Part shown: piece after piece, positions 17,279 through 24,931 of the stretch
Numbering within the stretch: the stretch's first letter is position 1
Layout: the number at the start of each line of letters is the position of its first letter
Assembly (NCBI GenBank): GCA_963808455.1
Contig: CAWEHT010000098.1
Location: 1 to 26,145 of the forward strand
Reading direction: 5' to 3'
DNA from: CAWEHT01 sp963808455
GTDB lineage: Bacteria > Chloroflexota > Anaerolineae > CG2-30-64-16
Length of the DNA stretch: 26,145 nucleotides
The notes under the pieces: generated by a model
Seen by the model: the letters and a program-made list of their open reading frames with translations, nothing else
Told to the model about the DNA's origin: nothing
Databases searched by the model: none
Made by a program: the position numbers and the translations under genes

Positions 17279-17731
17279 ATGGTGGGCTTGGGGGTTCTCC
17301 GAAAGAGCGATCTGTTCGAAGGATTGTCCGATGACGAGCTGGTCGCCATTGCCAGGATATCGCACGACGAGACGTATCCTGCGGGCGCGAGCATATTCTT
17401 AGAGAACGAGCCCGCGCGGAACCTCTACATCGTGACGGAAGGCCGCGTGGTGATCCTGATCAACATCGGCCGTGGCCGGCAGACCGTCGTCGATACGATG
17501 TGCCAGAACGCCTCCTTTGGCTGGTCCGCCATGGTGCCACCGTTTGTCCTGACCGGGACGGCCCGGACGGTCGAACAGACACAGGTCGTGGTCATTCCCG
17601 GCGACGGCTTGCGCGGCCTCTGCAGGCAGAGCTGCGCCACCTGCTACACGATCATGGAGAAGGTCGCGACCATGGCTTCGGCCCGCCTGCGCGAGAGCCG
17701 CTTGCAGCTCATCGGCCTCATCGCCCAATGA
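17279..17731 (+). CDS. Crp-like cyclic-nucleotide-binding-domain protein without DNA-binding domain
   Basis: A 150-residue protein made of one cNMP-binding (Crp/Fnr effector) beta-roll (LRKSDLFEGLSDDELVAIA, IFLENEPARNLYIVTEGRVV, FGWSAMVPPFVLTGTARTVE) and a C-terminal helix. There is no helix-turn-helix, so it is a sensor module rather than a regulator on its own. The phosphate-binding cassette lacks the usual Glu and Arg, so ordinary cAMP binding is doubtful. C75, C115, C119 and C122 form a cysteine cluster (LCRQSCATC) that might bind metal or an iron-sulfur centre. The start at 17279 is preferred because GAGAGAGG precedes it; an earlier ATG at 17207 overlaps the promoter. Such stand-alone domains often sit next to hdrA/hydrogenase clusters, as here. 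Confidence 0.8.
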   Translation: MVGLGVLRKSDLFEGLSDDELVAIARISHDETYPAGASIFLENEPARNLYIVTEGRVVILINIGRGRQTVVDTMCQNASFGWSAMVPPFVLTGTARTVEQTQVVVIPGDGLRGLCRQSCATCYTIMEKVATMASARLRESRLQLIGLIAQ

Positions 17732-17777
17732 TGCCAGAAATCAAGCTTGGGGGCGTCTCGCACCCGGCGGACTGATC

Positions 17778-17793
17778 TGATTCGTACGAATCA
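17778..17793. promoter_or_regulatory. 16-bp perfect palindrome, candidate operator
   Basis: TGATTCGTACGAATCA is a perfect 16-bp palindrome lying 41 bp upstream of the -35 box at 17835. The length and symmetry suit a dimeric regulator such as a Crp/Fnr- or AsnC-type protein. Which protein binds it cannot be told from sequence. Confidence 0.5.
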
Positions 17794-17834
17794 TCCGCCA
17801 AAAGTGCGCGATCACGCAACATGGTGGCCGTCTA

Positions 17835-17864
17835 TTGACAGCCTTCCGCACGGGGCGCGATGAT
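17835..17864 (+). promoter_or_regulatory. Promoter upstream of the hdrA cluster, copy of the 1250 promoter
   Basis: TTGACA (17835-17840), an 18-nt spacer and GATGAT (17859-17864), with the same flanking bases (AGCCTTC, GCGCGATGATAG) as the AsnC-gene promoter at 1250. It lies about 280 bp before the hdrA start, so the leader is long and contains the heptamer repeat. Confidence 0.55.
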
Positions 17865-18145
17865 AGTCCGGTGTAGCAAGGTTGCGCATCCACCGGACCG
17901 GTCGCGCGATCCACGGCGGCCGGGCTGCCGTGAAGCCGGTGCTGGTGGAGAGCGCCGGCGGTCTCGGTATCTCCGCCGAAGGCGAGCAAACCATCGACAC
18001 AGAGGCTGCGCTCAAACGGCTGGCTATCAGGGAAGAGGGAATAGGGAGTAGGGAATAGGAAGTAGGAAGTAGGGAAGAGGGAGCCGGGGGTAGCGAACCG
18101 ACGGGTGTTGCGCTCCCTGCTGCCTCAAATGAGGGGGACGGTCGG
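17865..18145 (+). other. Long leader region of hdrA
   Basis: No gene can be named. One plus-strand frame at about 17926-18030 reads VKPVLVESAGGLGISAEGEQ and TIDTEAALKRLA, which looks protein-like but matches nothing I recognise. It is cut by the heptamer repeat. It may be the end of a decayed gene. Confidence 0.3.
18030..18083. repeat. Heptanucleotide minisatellite (about 7.7 units)
   Basis: Phased heptamers read GGGAAGA, GGGAATA, GGGAGTA, GGGAATA, GGAAGTA, GGAAGTA, GGGAAGA, GGGAG. Purine-rich heptamer arrays of this form are known as short tandemly repeated sequences in cyanobacteria and other phyla. It lies 63 bp before the hdrA start and could change copy number by slippage. Confidence 0.8.
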
Positions 18146-18693
18146 ATGAGCAAGCCCGATCCGCCGCGGTCGGGGTCTACGTCTGTCACTGCGGCACCAA
18201 CATCGCCGGCACGGTGGACGTCGAGAAGCTGGCCAAGGAAATGGCGGGCGAGGCCGGCGTGGTGATCTCGCGCGAATACAAGTTCATGTGCTCCGACCCG
18301 GGGCAGGAGCAGATCAAGAAGGACATCGCCGAGTTCGGGCTGAACCGCGTGGTGGTGGCCGCGTGCTCGCCGCGCATGCACGAGCCCACCTTCCGGCGGG
18401 CCTGTGCCCGAGGCCGGTCTCAATCCCTTCCTCATGCAATGGCGAACATCCGCGAGCAGTGCTCGTGGGTGACCGACAGGGACGCACGGAACCACCAAGG
18501 CAAGACTCTGGTCATCGTGCGCGCGCACCGGTCGGCGCGCGCGCTGGATGGGCCGCTGCAGCCGGCCGGGGCCCGGTCAAGCCCAGCACGCTCATCATTG
18601 GCGGAGGCATAGCCGGCATCCAGGCGGCCCTGACCATCGCCGAGCCGGGCTTCCACGTCTACCTGGTGGAGCGCAACGTCGATCGGCGGGCGC
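18146..18693 (+). pseudogene. hdrA: hdrA, N-terminal part (frameshifted)
   Basis: The start ATG (18146-18148) follows GAGGGGGA and reads MSKPDPPR. A shift near 18170 leads to VGVYVCHCGTNIAGTVDVEK and VVVAACSPRMHEPTFRRACA, the conserved N-terminal domain of HdrA. An extra C at 18407-18409 and a lost A near 18437 surround EAGLNPFLMQ and MANIREQCSWV. Further shifts lie at 18500-18580 and near 18680, around VKPSTLIIGGGIAGIQAALT (the first FAD-binding loop) and SIGGRMAQ. HdrA homologs run through this region without a break, so at least five indels are needed to restore it. The density of one-base errors suggests poor base calling rather than decay, because mvhD just downstream is intact. Confidence 0.75.
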
Positions 18694-20997
18694 ATGGCCC
18701 AGCTTGACAAGACTTTCCCCACCCTCGAATGCTCCGCGTGCATCCTGACCCCCAAGATGGTCCAGGTCAGCCGGCACCCTAACATCACGCTGCTGACCCA
18801 CGCCGAAGTGACGGGCGTTTCCGGCTACGTGGGGAATTTCCAGGCCACCGTCAGGAAGAAGGCCCGGTTCGTCGATCCCGCCCGCTGCACCGGTTGTGGC
18901 GAGTGCATGGCGGCCTGCCCGGTATCGGTGCCGCACGAGTTCGACCAGCGCCTGTCACAGCGCAAGGCAATCTACCGCCTTTTCCCGCAGGCCGTGCCGG
19001 GCGCATTCGCGATCGACAAAAGGGGCATCCCGCCCTGCCGCGCGGCCTGCCCGGCGGGCGTCAACGTGCAGGGCTACGTGTCGCTGATTCGCGCCGGCCG
19101 GTACGCGGAGGCCCTGGAGCTGATCCGCCGCGAGCTGCCTTTCCCCGGCATCTGCGGGCGGGTCTGCACCCATCCCTGCGAGGCGGCCTGCACGCGCGGC
19201 AAGCTGGAGGGGCCGGTGGCCATCCGGGCGCTGAAGCGCTTCCTGGCCGATTGGGAGGTCGGGCAGCAAGAGGCCGGCCCCGCCCCCGCCCCGGCTGCGC
19301 CGGCTCCCCTGCCGGGCGAAGCGGCCGGACGCGTGGCGGTGATCGGAGCCGGCCCGGCGGGCCTGGCCTGCGCCTCCCAGCTGGCCAGGCGCGGCTATGC
19401 TGTGAGGGTGTTCGAGGCCTTGCCCGTGGCCGGGGGCATGATGGCCGCCGGCATCCCGGAATACCGGCTGCCGCGCGACGTGCTCGACCACGAGATCGAT
19501 CGCATCCGCCGGTTGGGGGTGGACATCGTCACGGGCAGCGCGCTGGGCCGGGACTTCACGCTGGATGACCTGGCCCGGCGGGGCTTCCAGGCGGTCTTCG
19601 TGGCCGTTGGCGCACACGCCGGACAGCGGCTGCATCTACCGGGGGAAAGCCTGGCCGGGGTCTGTGACGGGATCACTTTCCTGCGCCAGGTGAATCTGCG
19701 GAGCCGGGGGGGCGCCGGGGCGGGCGACGCGCCGGCCCTGGGCCGGGTGGCCGTCATCGGCGGGGGTGATACCGCCGTCGACGCCGCCCGCATGGCATGG
19801 CGACTGGGAGCCGCAAGCGACACGATTGTCTACCGCCGGGGCAGGGCGGAGATGCCGGCCAGCGCTGAGGCGATCGGCGAGGCGGAGCGGGAAGGCATCC
19901 GGTTCGAGTTCCTGGCCGCGCCCGCCCGCATCGCCGGCGAGGGCCGGGGGTCGTATCTGAGGTGCACGCGCATGGCCCTGGGCGGGCCCGACGTAAGCGG
20001 CCGGCGCCGCCCGGTCCCCCTGCCGGGCGACGAGTTCGACATCCCGGTCGACACCGTGATCGAGGCCATCGGGCGGCTGCCGGATGCCGCGGCGCTGGGC
20101 GGGTTGGAGCTGACGCCCCGTGGCACCGTGCGCGCCGACGACCTGACCGGCGAAACGTCCCTGCCGGGCGTCTTTGCCGGCGGCGACCTGGTGGCAGGGC
20201 CGGCCACGATCATCGAAGCAGTGGCGGCCGGCAACCGGGCGGCGGAGTCGATCGTGCGGTACCTGGCCGGGCAGGACCTGAAGGAGGGGCGCTGCCTGGC
20301 GGTGCCCAAGGATCGCGTTGCCGAGCGCACGCTCGAAGAGGGCATGCCCTACCGGCAGCGCGCGTCGATGCCCACCCTGCCGCCGGATGACCGGCGCGGG
20401 AGCTTTCGCGAGGTCGTGGCGGGTTTCGACGAGAAGGCTGCCCGCCAGGAAGCCCGGCGCTGCCTGAACTGCGCCGTCTGCTCGGAATGTTTCGCGTGCG
20501 TCGGGGCCTGTAGCCCGGCGGCCATCGACCTCGGGATGCGCGACGAGGAGATCTCTTTGCAGGTCGGCACGATCATCATAGCCACCGGCCACAGGTTCTA
20601 CCGGCCGCAGCGCTCCCCCCAGTACCAGTACGGGATGGTCCCGAACATCCTGGACAGCATGGAATTCGAGCGCATGTGCAACGCCGGTGGCCCGACGCAG
20701 GGCGAGATCGTGACCGCCGACGGCCGGGTGCCGGAAAGTATCGTCTTCATCCACTGCGCCGGCTCGCGCGACGCCCATGCCAACGCCTACTGCTCGCGCA
20801 TGTGTTGCATGCACGCCATGAAACAGGCGCACCTGGCCAGGGAGCGCACCGGCGCCGAGGTGTACGAGCTGTATATCGACATACGCGCCGCCGGCAAGGG
20901 CTACGAAGAGTTCTACCAGCGGGTGCAGCGCGAGGGGGTCATCTTCCTGCGCGGCGCGGCGCCGAAGTCATCCCGGCCGACCACAAGCTGGTGGTGA
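18694..20997 (+). CDS. hdrA: HdrA central part with inserted GltD-like NAD(P)H oxidoreductase module
   Basis: This 767-codon open segment is the core of a heterodisulfide-reductase-subunit-A-like flavoprotein; the ATG at 18694 is internal. In order come ECSACILTPKM (HdrA), a 4Fe-4S motif CTGCGECMAACP (about 63-75) and a GltD/Fer4_20-type module with CRAACPAGVNVQGY (about 111) and CGRVCTHPCEAAC (about 152-168). A dinucleotide fold VIGAGPAGLACASQLARRG (about 215), an NAD(P)H fold VIGGGDTAVDAARMAW (about 352) and the FAD-closing GVFAGGDLVAGPATI (about 491) follow. The segment then returns to HdrA with CLNCAVCSECFACVGACSP (about 590-607), GTIIIATGHRF and FIHCAGSRDA. HdrA normally bifurcates or confurcates electrons via FAD. 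The insert adds a second flavin and a nicotinamide site, suggesting NAD(P)(H) as a partner. It ends at a frameshift near 20960 and continues below. Confidence 0.88.
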   Translation: MAQLDKTFPTLECSACILTPKMVQVSRHPNITLLTHAEVTGVSGYVGNFQATVRKKARFVDPARCTGCGECMAACPVSVPHEFDQRLSQRKAIYRLFPQAVPGAFAIDKRGIPPCRAACPAGVNVQGYVSLIRAGRYAEALELIRRELPFPGICGRVCTHPCEAACTRGKLEGPVAIRALKRFLADWEVGQQEAGPAPAPAAPAPLPGEAAGRVAVIGAGPAGLACASQLARRGYAVRVFEALPVAGGMMAAGIPEYRLPRDVLDHEIDRIRRLGVDIVTGSALGRDFTLDDLARRGFQAVFVAVGAHAGQRLHLPGESLAGVCDGITFLRQVNLRSRGGAGAGDAPALGRVAVIGGGDTAVDAARMAWRLGAASDTIVYRRGRAEMPASAEAIGEAEREGIRFEFLAAPARIAGEGRGSYLRCTRMALGGPDVSGRRRPVPLPGDEFDIPVDTVIEAIGRLPDAAALGGLELTPRGTVRADDLTGETSLPGVFAGGDLVAGPATIIEAVAAGNRAAESIVRYLAGQDLKEGRCLAVPKDRVAERTLEEGMPYRQRASMPTLPPDDRRGSFREVVAGFDEKAARQEARRCLNCAVCSECFACVGACSPAAIDLGMRDEEISLQVGTIIIATGHRFYRPQRSPQYQYGMVPNILDSMEFERMCNAGGPTQGEIVTADGRVPESIVFIHCAGSRDAHANAYCSRMCCMHAMKQAHLARERTGAEVYELYIDIRAAGKGYEEFYQRVQREGVIFLRGAAPKSSRPTTSWW

Positions 20998-21560
20998 AGG
21001 CCGAGGACACCGGGCTCGGCCGGCCCATCATCCTGACCGTGGATATGGTGGTCCTGGTGACGGGCATGGAGCCACACGCGGACGCCGGCCAGGTCGCCAA
21101 GACCTTCCACGTGACGCGCGACAAGGACGGCTTCTTCCTGGAGGCCCATCCCAAGCTGCGCCCGTTCAACACCAACACCGAAGGCATCTTCCTGGCCGGC
21201 ACCTGCCAGGCGCCGCGCGATATCCCGGACACGGTGGCGCATGCCAACGCGGCGGCTGCCGAAGCCATGTCGCTGATGGGGCGAGGCAAGGTGGTCGTCG
21301 AGCCGACCATCGCCGAGATCGACGAAGCATCATGCAGCGGCTGCCGCATCTGCAACAGCCTGTGCGCCTATTCGGCCATTTCCTACGACCCGGACCGGCG
21401 GGTCAGCTCGATCAACGCGGCGCTGTGCAAAGGGTGCGGCACCTGCGTGGCGGCCTGCCCCTCGGGGGCTGCGGGGGCGAGGCACTACGAGGACCGGCAG
21501 ATCTGGGCCGAGATCGAAGGGCTCCTGGCGCCGCGCCCCTTGATGCAGGGGGCCGAATGA
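20960..21560 (+). CDS. hdrA: hdrA, C-terminal part with two 4Fe-4S clusters
   Basis: After a one-base shift near 20960 the protein continues as AEVIPADHKLVVKAEDTGLG, then VDMVVLVTGMEPHADA and EGIFLAGTCQAPRDIPDTVA (the FAD-binding end). Two ferredoxin motifs close it, CSGCRICNSLCAYSA (about 21334) and CKGCGTCVAACPSGA (about 21426). The stop TGA (21558-21560) overlaps the mvhD start as ATGA, so HdrA and MvhD are translationally coupled and presumably form one complex. The full hdrA gene (18146-21560) would encode about 1,138 residues, much longer than a plain HdrA because of the inserted module. From about 21022 onwards this part also exists as a degraded inverted copy at the right end of the window. 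Confidence 0.85.
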
Positions 21561-22120
21561 GCGCCGACGGCTTCGAACCTCGCATCATCGGTTTCCTCTG
21601 CAACTGGTGCAGCTATCAGGGCGCCGACATGGCGGGCATGGCCCGCATACGCTATGCGCCCAATGTGGACGTCATCCGTGTCAACTGTTCGGGCCGCGTC
21701 GATCCTGCCTTCATCCTCAAAGCGTTCCGTGAGGGCGCCGATGGGGTGATCGTCGCAGGCTGCCATGCAGGCGACTGCCATTACACCTCCGGCAACTACA
21801 AGACGATGAGGCGCATGCCGCTGGTCCAGCGGCTGCTGGCGCAGTTCGGCATCGAGCCCGAACGCTTCCGTGTGGAATGGGTAGGGGCGGCCGAAGGCGC
21901 GCGCTGGGCGGGCATCGCCAACGAGATGGCGGCCCAGGTCAGGCAGCTCGGGCCGCTGCGCTGGGACGAGCTGCTGGCCGGCGAGCCTTCGAGCATGCCG
22001 GCAGTGGCCCGAATCCGGCCTGTCGAGCCAACCGCCGGCCCGCCAGCCGCCGTTGCCGTGGCAGAGCCCTTCGAAATGGCGATCGCCCGGCCAGTCCCCG
22101 CCTCACGGGGCGGCAGGTGA
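21557..22120 (+). CDS. mvhD: MvhD-type hydrogenase/heterodisulfide reductase iron-sulfur subunit
   Basis: A 187-residue protein of the MvhD/FrhD family, a small [2Fe-2S] protein that passes electrons between a dehydrogenase or hydrogenase and HdrA. Conserved cysteines are C15 and C18 (FLCNWCSYQGADMAG), C44 (RVNCSGRVDPAF), and C69 and C74 (VAGCHAGDCHYTSGNY). The region to about residue 140 (RVEWVGAAEGARWAGIANEM) matches the family. The last 45 residues are a Pro/Ala-rich tail of unknown use. It starts inside the hdrA stop codon (ATGA overlap). No hydrogenase or hdrBC gene is visible nearby, so the electron donor is unknown. Confidence 0.92.
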   Translation: MSADGFEPRIIGFLCNWCSYQGADMAGMARIRYAPNVDVIRVNCSGRVDPAFILKAFREGADGVIVAGCHAGDCHYTSGNYKTMRRMPLVQRLLAQFGIEPERFRVEWVGAAEGARWAGIANEMAAQVRQLGPLRWDELLAGEPSSMPAVARIRPVEPTAGPPAAVAVAEPFEMAIARPVPASRGGR

Positions 22121-22150
22121 GCATGGCCGGCAAGGTGGAGTTCGCGCTTT

Positions 22151-22177
22151 GCCGGACAGCCGCTGCGGCTGTCCGGC
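22151..22177 (+). terminator. Hairpin between mvhD and the CBS gene
   Basis: A perfect 12-bp stem (GCCGGACAGCCG with CGGCTGTCCGGC) has a CTG loop, 31 nt after the mvhD stop and 32 nt before the CBS start. There is no T-run, so it may attenuate transcription or protect the message rather than end it. Confidence 0.45.
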
Positions 22178-22208
22178 ATGGGGGCACCGGCCCGGCCAGG
22201 AGGCAACC

Positions 22209-22648
22209 ATGCTGATCGTGAAGGATTTGCTGCAAGAGAAGGATCGCGAAGTGTGGAGCATCGGCCCGCGGGCCACGGTCTATCGTGCGCTCGAGCTGAT
22301 GGCCGAGAAAAATGTCGGCGCCCTGCCGGTGGTGGAAGACGGCGCGCTGGTGGGCATGTTCTCGGAGCGCGACTACGCGCGCGCAAGGTGATCCTGAAGG
22401 GCAAGACATCGCGGGTGACGCTGGTGCAGGAAGTGATGAGTTCGCCGGTCATCACGGTGGGCCTTGACACGACGGTCGAGCAATGCATGGGGCTGGTGAC
22501 GAGTCAGCATGTTCGCCATCTTCCGGCGATGGAGAACGGCAAGCTGATCGGTATCGTCAGCATCGGCGATATCCTGAAGGCGCGCATCACCGACCAGCAG
22601 GTGCTGATCCAGGACCTGGAGAACTTCATCACCGGCGCGCGCAGCTGA
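22209..22648 (+). pseudogene. CBS-domain pair protein, 2-bp frameshift
   Basis: It starts MLIVKDLLQEKDREVWSIGP, then ALELMAEKNVGALPVVEDG and VGMFSERDYAR (first CBS motif). After a 2-bp excess in the GC repeat near 22380 it continues KVILKGKTSRVTLVQEVMSS, CMGLVTSQHVRHLPAMENG and LIGIVSIGDILKARIT (second CBS motif), ending at TGA 22646-22648. The restored length is about 145 residues, normal for a stand-alone CBS pair. Such proteins bind adenosine nucleotides and sense energy or redox state. The repair is simple: homologs read DYARKVI, whereas here GCGCGCGC stands in place of GCGCGC. This is a slippage-type error or a true phase switch. It is the third gene of the Hdr cluster. Confidence 0.8.
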
Positions 22649-23186
22649 GGCCCGAGACCAGGCCCGCCGGCGTCAGGTTACGGCAGCCTTTGGCACCGGC
22701 GATCCTGGCGCCTTGTGCCTGTCGTTGCTGCACGGCCGCGTGCCCTCTCCGCACCTTGGGTTCGCTCCGATCCCCCCGAGGTCGTCGGTGGACCCCCACG
22801 CCCGCGCCGCGGCACATGGCATGGCAAGGACCCTTATAGCAGGTGCCATTGGTCGGGGTCGCAGCGGAACCTGCAATTCCGGCTTGCCCTTCGCCGAGTT
22901 CTGCGTGCGGTGAGGCGCCGGACAGCCGGGAGCGCCAGCCGTAACGACTTACCGGTTGGCGGAGGGTGGCCGGTCGGCGCCCGCCGAATACTGCGCGTCA
23001 TCCCCCACGCCGCGACACGCCATGAGCCCTGACGCACAACCGGCGCGCCTGTGTATCCAAACATGGCCGATCTCGCTCGCCGTCGATGCGGCAATTCGCA
23101 CCGAATCCCGTTCTTTTGTGCGCGAACACCCAAGTTGTGGGCGCCCCATTGACGCCCCAGCGCGTCCTGCGCGACGATGAGAGGGA
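22649..23186 (+). other. Unresolved coding-like region after the CBS gene
   Basis: The left arm shows no long convincing gene here. The matching right-arm sequence (24000-24480, minus strand) reads without stop through GNLTPPVLLCRENLPELW and APIDAQRLLRDDERE and ends in TAATG. In the left arm the same bases are scrambled by indels. A real gene end is therefore likely, but neither copy gives its full sequence. The product is not recognised. Confidence 0.35.
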
Positions 23187-23564
23187 GTAATGACTTCCAC
23201 GCTTTGGCTTGCTCGCGCTCGCGGCAGTTTCCCAGACAGCCAAAATCAAGACGGAGGATCACCCGGCTGAGACAACCGGGAGGAGTCGGCTGCCCGGATG
23301 CCGGGCAAGCCCAAGATAGGGCTCTGCGACTGCGATTGTGGTCTCACCGGCTCCCAGGCGCCCGCGTCGGTGGATTTCGCCTGATTTCGGCGCGTGCCGG
23401 GCGGCGAGCCGCAGCAGAGTATGTGCTCGATCGGATTTCTGGCCGCGGCATCGAGGGCGTCCCCGTCCGAGGCGCTCTCTGTGCAAACTGGCCAACCGTC
23501 TTCGTGGGGCCCCGTCGGGGTAACCGGTTTTCTCTCTTTCTCCCGCTGCTCGGCGGCATTCTGG

Positions 23565-23606
23565 CGCGGGCGTGCCTAATGCTTACGTGTTCAAATGGTA
23601 CGTCGC
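23565..23606. other. Turn of the palindrome (about 42-nt unpaired loop)
   Basis: Between CGGCGGCATTCTGG (23551-23564) and its complement (23607-23620) lie about 42 bases that do not pair well. The inner part contains GCTTACGTGTTCAAATGG. No gene or known element is recognised. Confidence 0.5.
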
Positions 23607-23949
23607 CCAGAATGCCGCCGAGCAGCAGGAAGAAGAGAAAACCGGTTACCCCAACGGCTCGCGAAGACGGTTGGGCCAGTTTTAGCAAGCACCTCGGACG
23701 GGGAGGTTCGATGCCGCGGCCAGATCCAATCGAGCATGCTCTCCTGCGGCTCGCCACCCGCACACGCGGAATCAGGCGAAATCCACCGACGCATGTGGGA
23801 GCCGGTGAATCGCAGTCGGCGGAGCCTCTGGGCTTGCCCGGCATCCGGGCAGCCGACTCCTGCGGTTGTCTCAGCCGGGTGATGTTCCAGTCTTGATTTT
23901 GGCTGTCTGGATAACGTTCCGAACGAGCAAGCCAAAGCGTGGAAGTCAT
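23607..23949 (-). CDS. Unrecognised partial gene cut by the palindrome turn
   Basis: The ATG at 23947-23949 follows GAGAGGGAG and overlaps the preceding stop as TAATG. It reads MTSTLWLARSERYPDSQNQD, then a Pro/Arg-rich part and one likely membrane segment (VGVTGFLFFLLLGGILG) before the loop. The open frame runs on into the mirrored sequence but that part cannot be real. The left-arm copy starts at 23190 and meets a stop after about 25 codons because of indels. No family is recognised, and the reading frame may contain errors. Confidence 0.3.
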
Positions 23950-24491
23950 TACTCCCTCTCATCGTCGCGGAGAAGGCGCTGGGCGTCGATGGGCGCCCAC
24001 AACTCGGGTAGGTTTTCGCGGCACAAAAGAACGGGAGGTGTCAAATTGCCCGCATCGACGGTGAGCGAAGATCGGTCATGTTCTGGAGTACACAGGCGCG
24101 CGGTTCGTGCGTCAGGGCGCATGGCCGTATACGCGGCATGGGGGATGATGCGCAGTATTCCGGCGGGCGCCTACTTGCTGACTCCGCTGAACCGAAGAGT
24201 AAAGTCGTTACGGCTGGCGCTCCCTGCTGTCCGGCGCCTGACCGACGCAGAACTCGGCGAAGGGCAAGCCGGAATTGCAGGTTCCGGCTGGAACCCGAAC
24301 AACGGCACCTGGGCTATAAGGGTCCTTGCCATGCCATGTGCGCGCGCGCGGCGGTGGGGGGCATCGCCGACCGGGGGGAATCGGAGGACGAACCGAAGGT
24401 GCGGAGAGGGGCATGTGGCCTGAGAACGACAGGAGAGCGCAGGATCGCCGTGCCGAGCCTGCTGGTAACCGCGGCGGGCCTGGTTGCCTCG

Positions 24492-24931
24492 AGCTGCGCG
24501 CGCGCCGATGATTTCTCCAGGTCCTGGATCAGCACCTGCTCGGTCGGTGATGCGGCGCCTTCAGGATATCGCCGATGCTGACGATACCGATCAGCTTGCC
24601 GTTCCTCCATCGCCGGAAGATGGCGAAAATGTGACTCGTCGACCAGCCGTGGCATTGCTCGACCGTCCTGTCGAAGGCCCATCTGATGACCGGGCGAACT
24701 CATCACTGTCCGGCCGGCGCTCACCCGCAATGTCTTGCCCTTCAGGATCATCTTGCGCGCCGTAGTCGCGCTCCGAGGAACATGCCCACCAGCGTGCCGT
24801 CTTCCGCCCACCGCGGGGCGGCCGAATATTTCTCGGCTATCAGCTCGACGCGACATAGACCGTGGCCCGCGGGCCGATGCTCCAGACTTCGCGATCCTTC
24901 TCCTGCGGCAGAAATCCTTCACGATCAGCAT
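24492..24931 (-). pseudogene. Inverted broken copy of the CBS-domain gene
   Basis: It starts MLIVKDF at 24931 and later shows MILKGKTLRVS, HFRHLPAMEE and EQVLIQDLEKS in changing frames. Frame breaks are frequent, and the original stop is lost by an inserted C (CAGCTCGAGG instead of CAGCTGAGG). It counts as part of the palindrome, not as an extra gene. Confidence 0.75.

Larger units (their letters stand above)
21022..23564. repeat. Left arm of a 5-kb imperfect palindrome
   Basis: The arm pairs with 23607-26102 in reverse complement. Paired coordinates sum to about 47,125 at the outer end and 47,171 at the centre, the drift reflecting many indels. Checked matches include 21022/26102, 22209/24931, 23181/23960 and 23551/23620. 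The left arm carries readable genes; the right arm does not. Confidence 0.9.

Noticed and set aside
18030..18083. Minus-strand peptide through the heptamer repeat (SSLLPTSYSLLPIPSSL)
   Set aside because: It is a translation of the minisatellite, a well-known kind of spurious annotation.
18694..18696. ATG at 18694 as the true start of hdrA
   Set aside because: The conserved HdrA N-terminal domain and first FAD loop lie upstream (18146-18693) in other frames, so this ATG is internal.
19636..20832. 398-codon minus-strand open frame
   Set aside because: It is antisense to the GltD-like module of hdrA, whose motifs are unmistakable on the plus strand.
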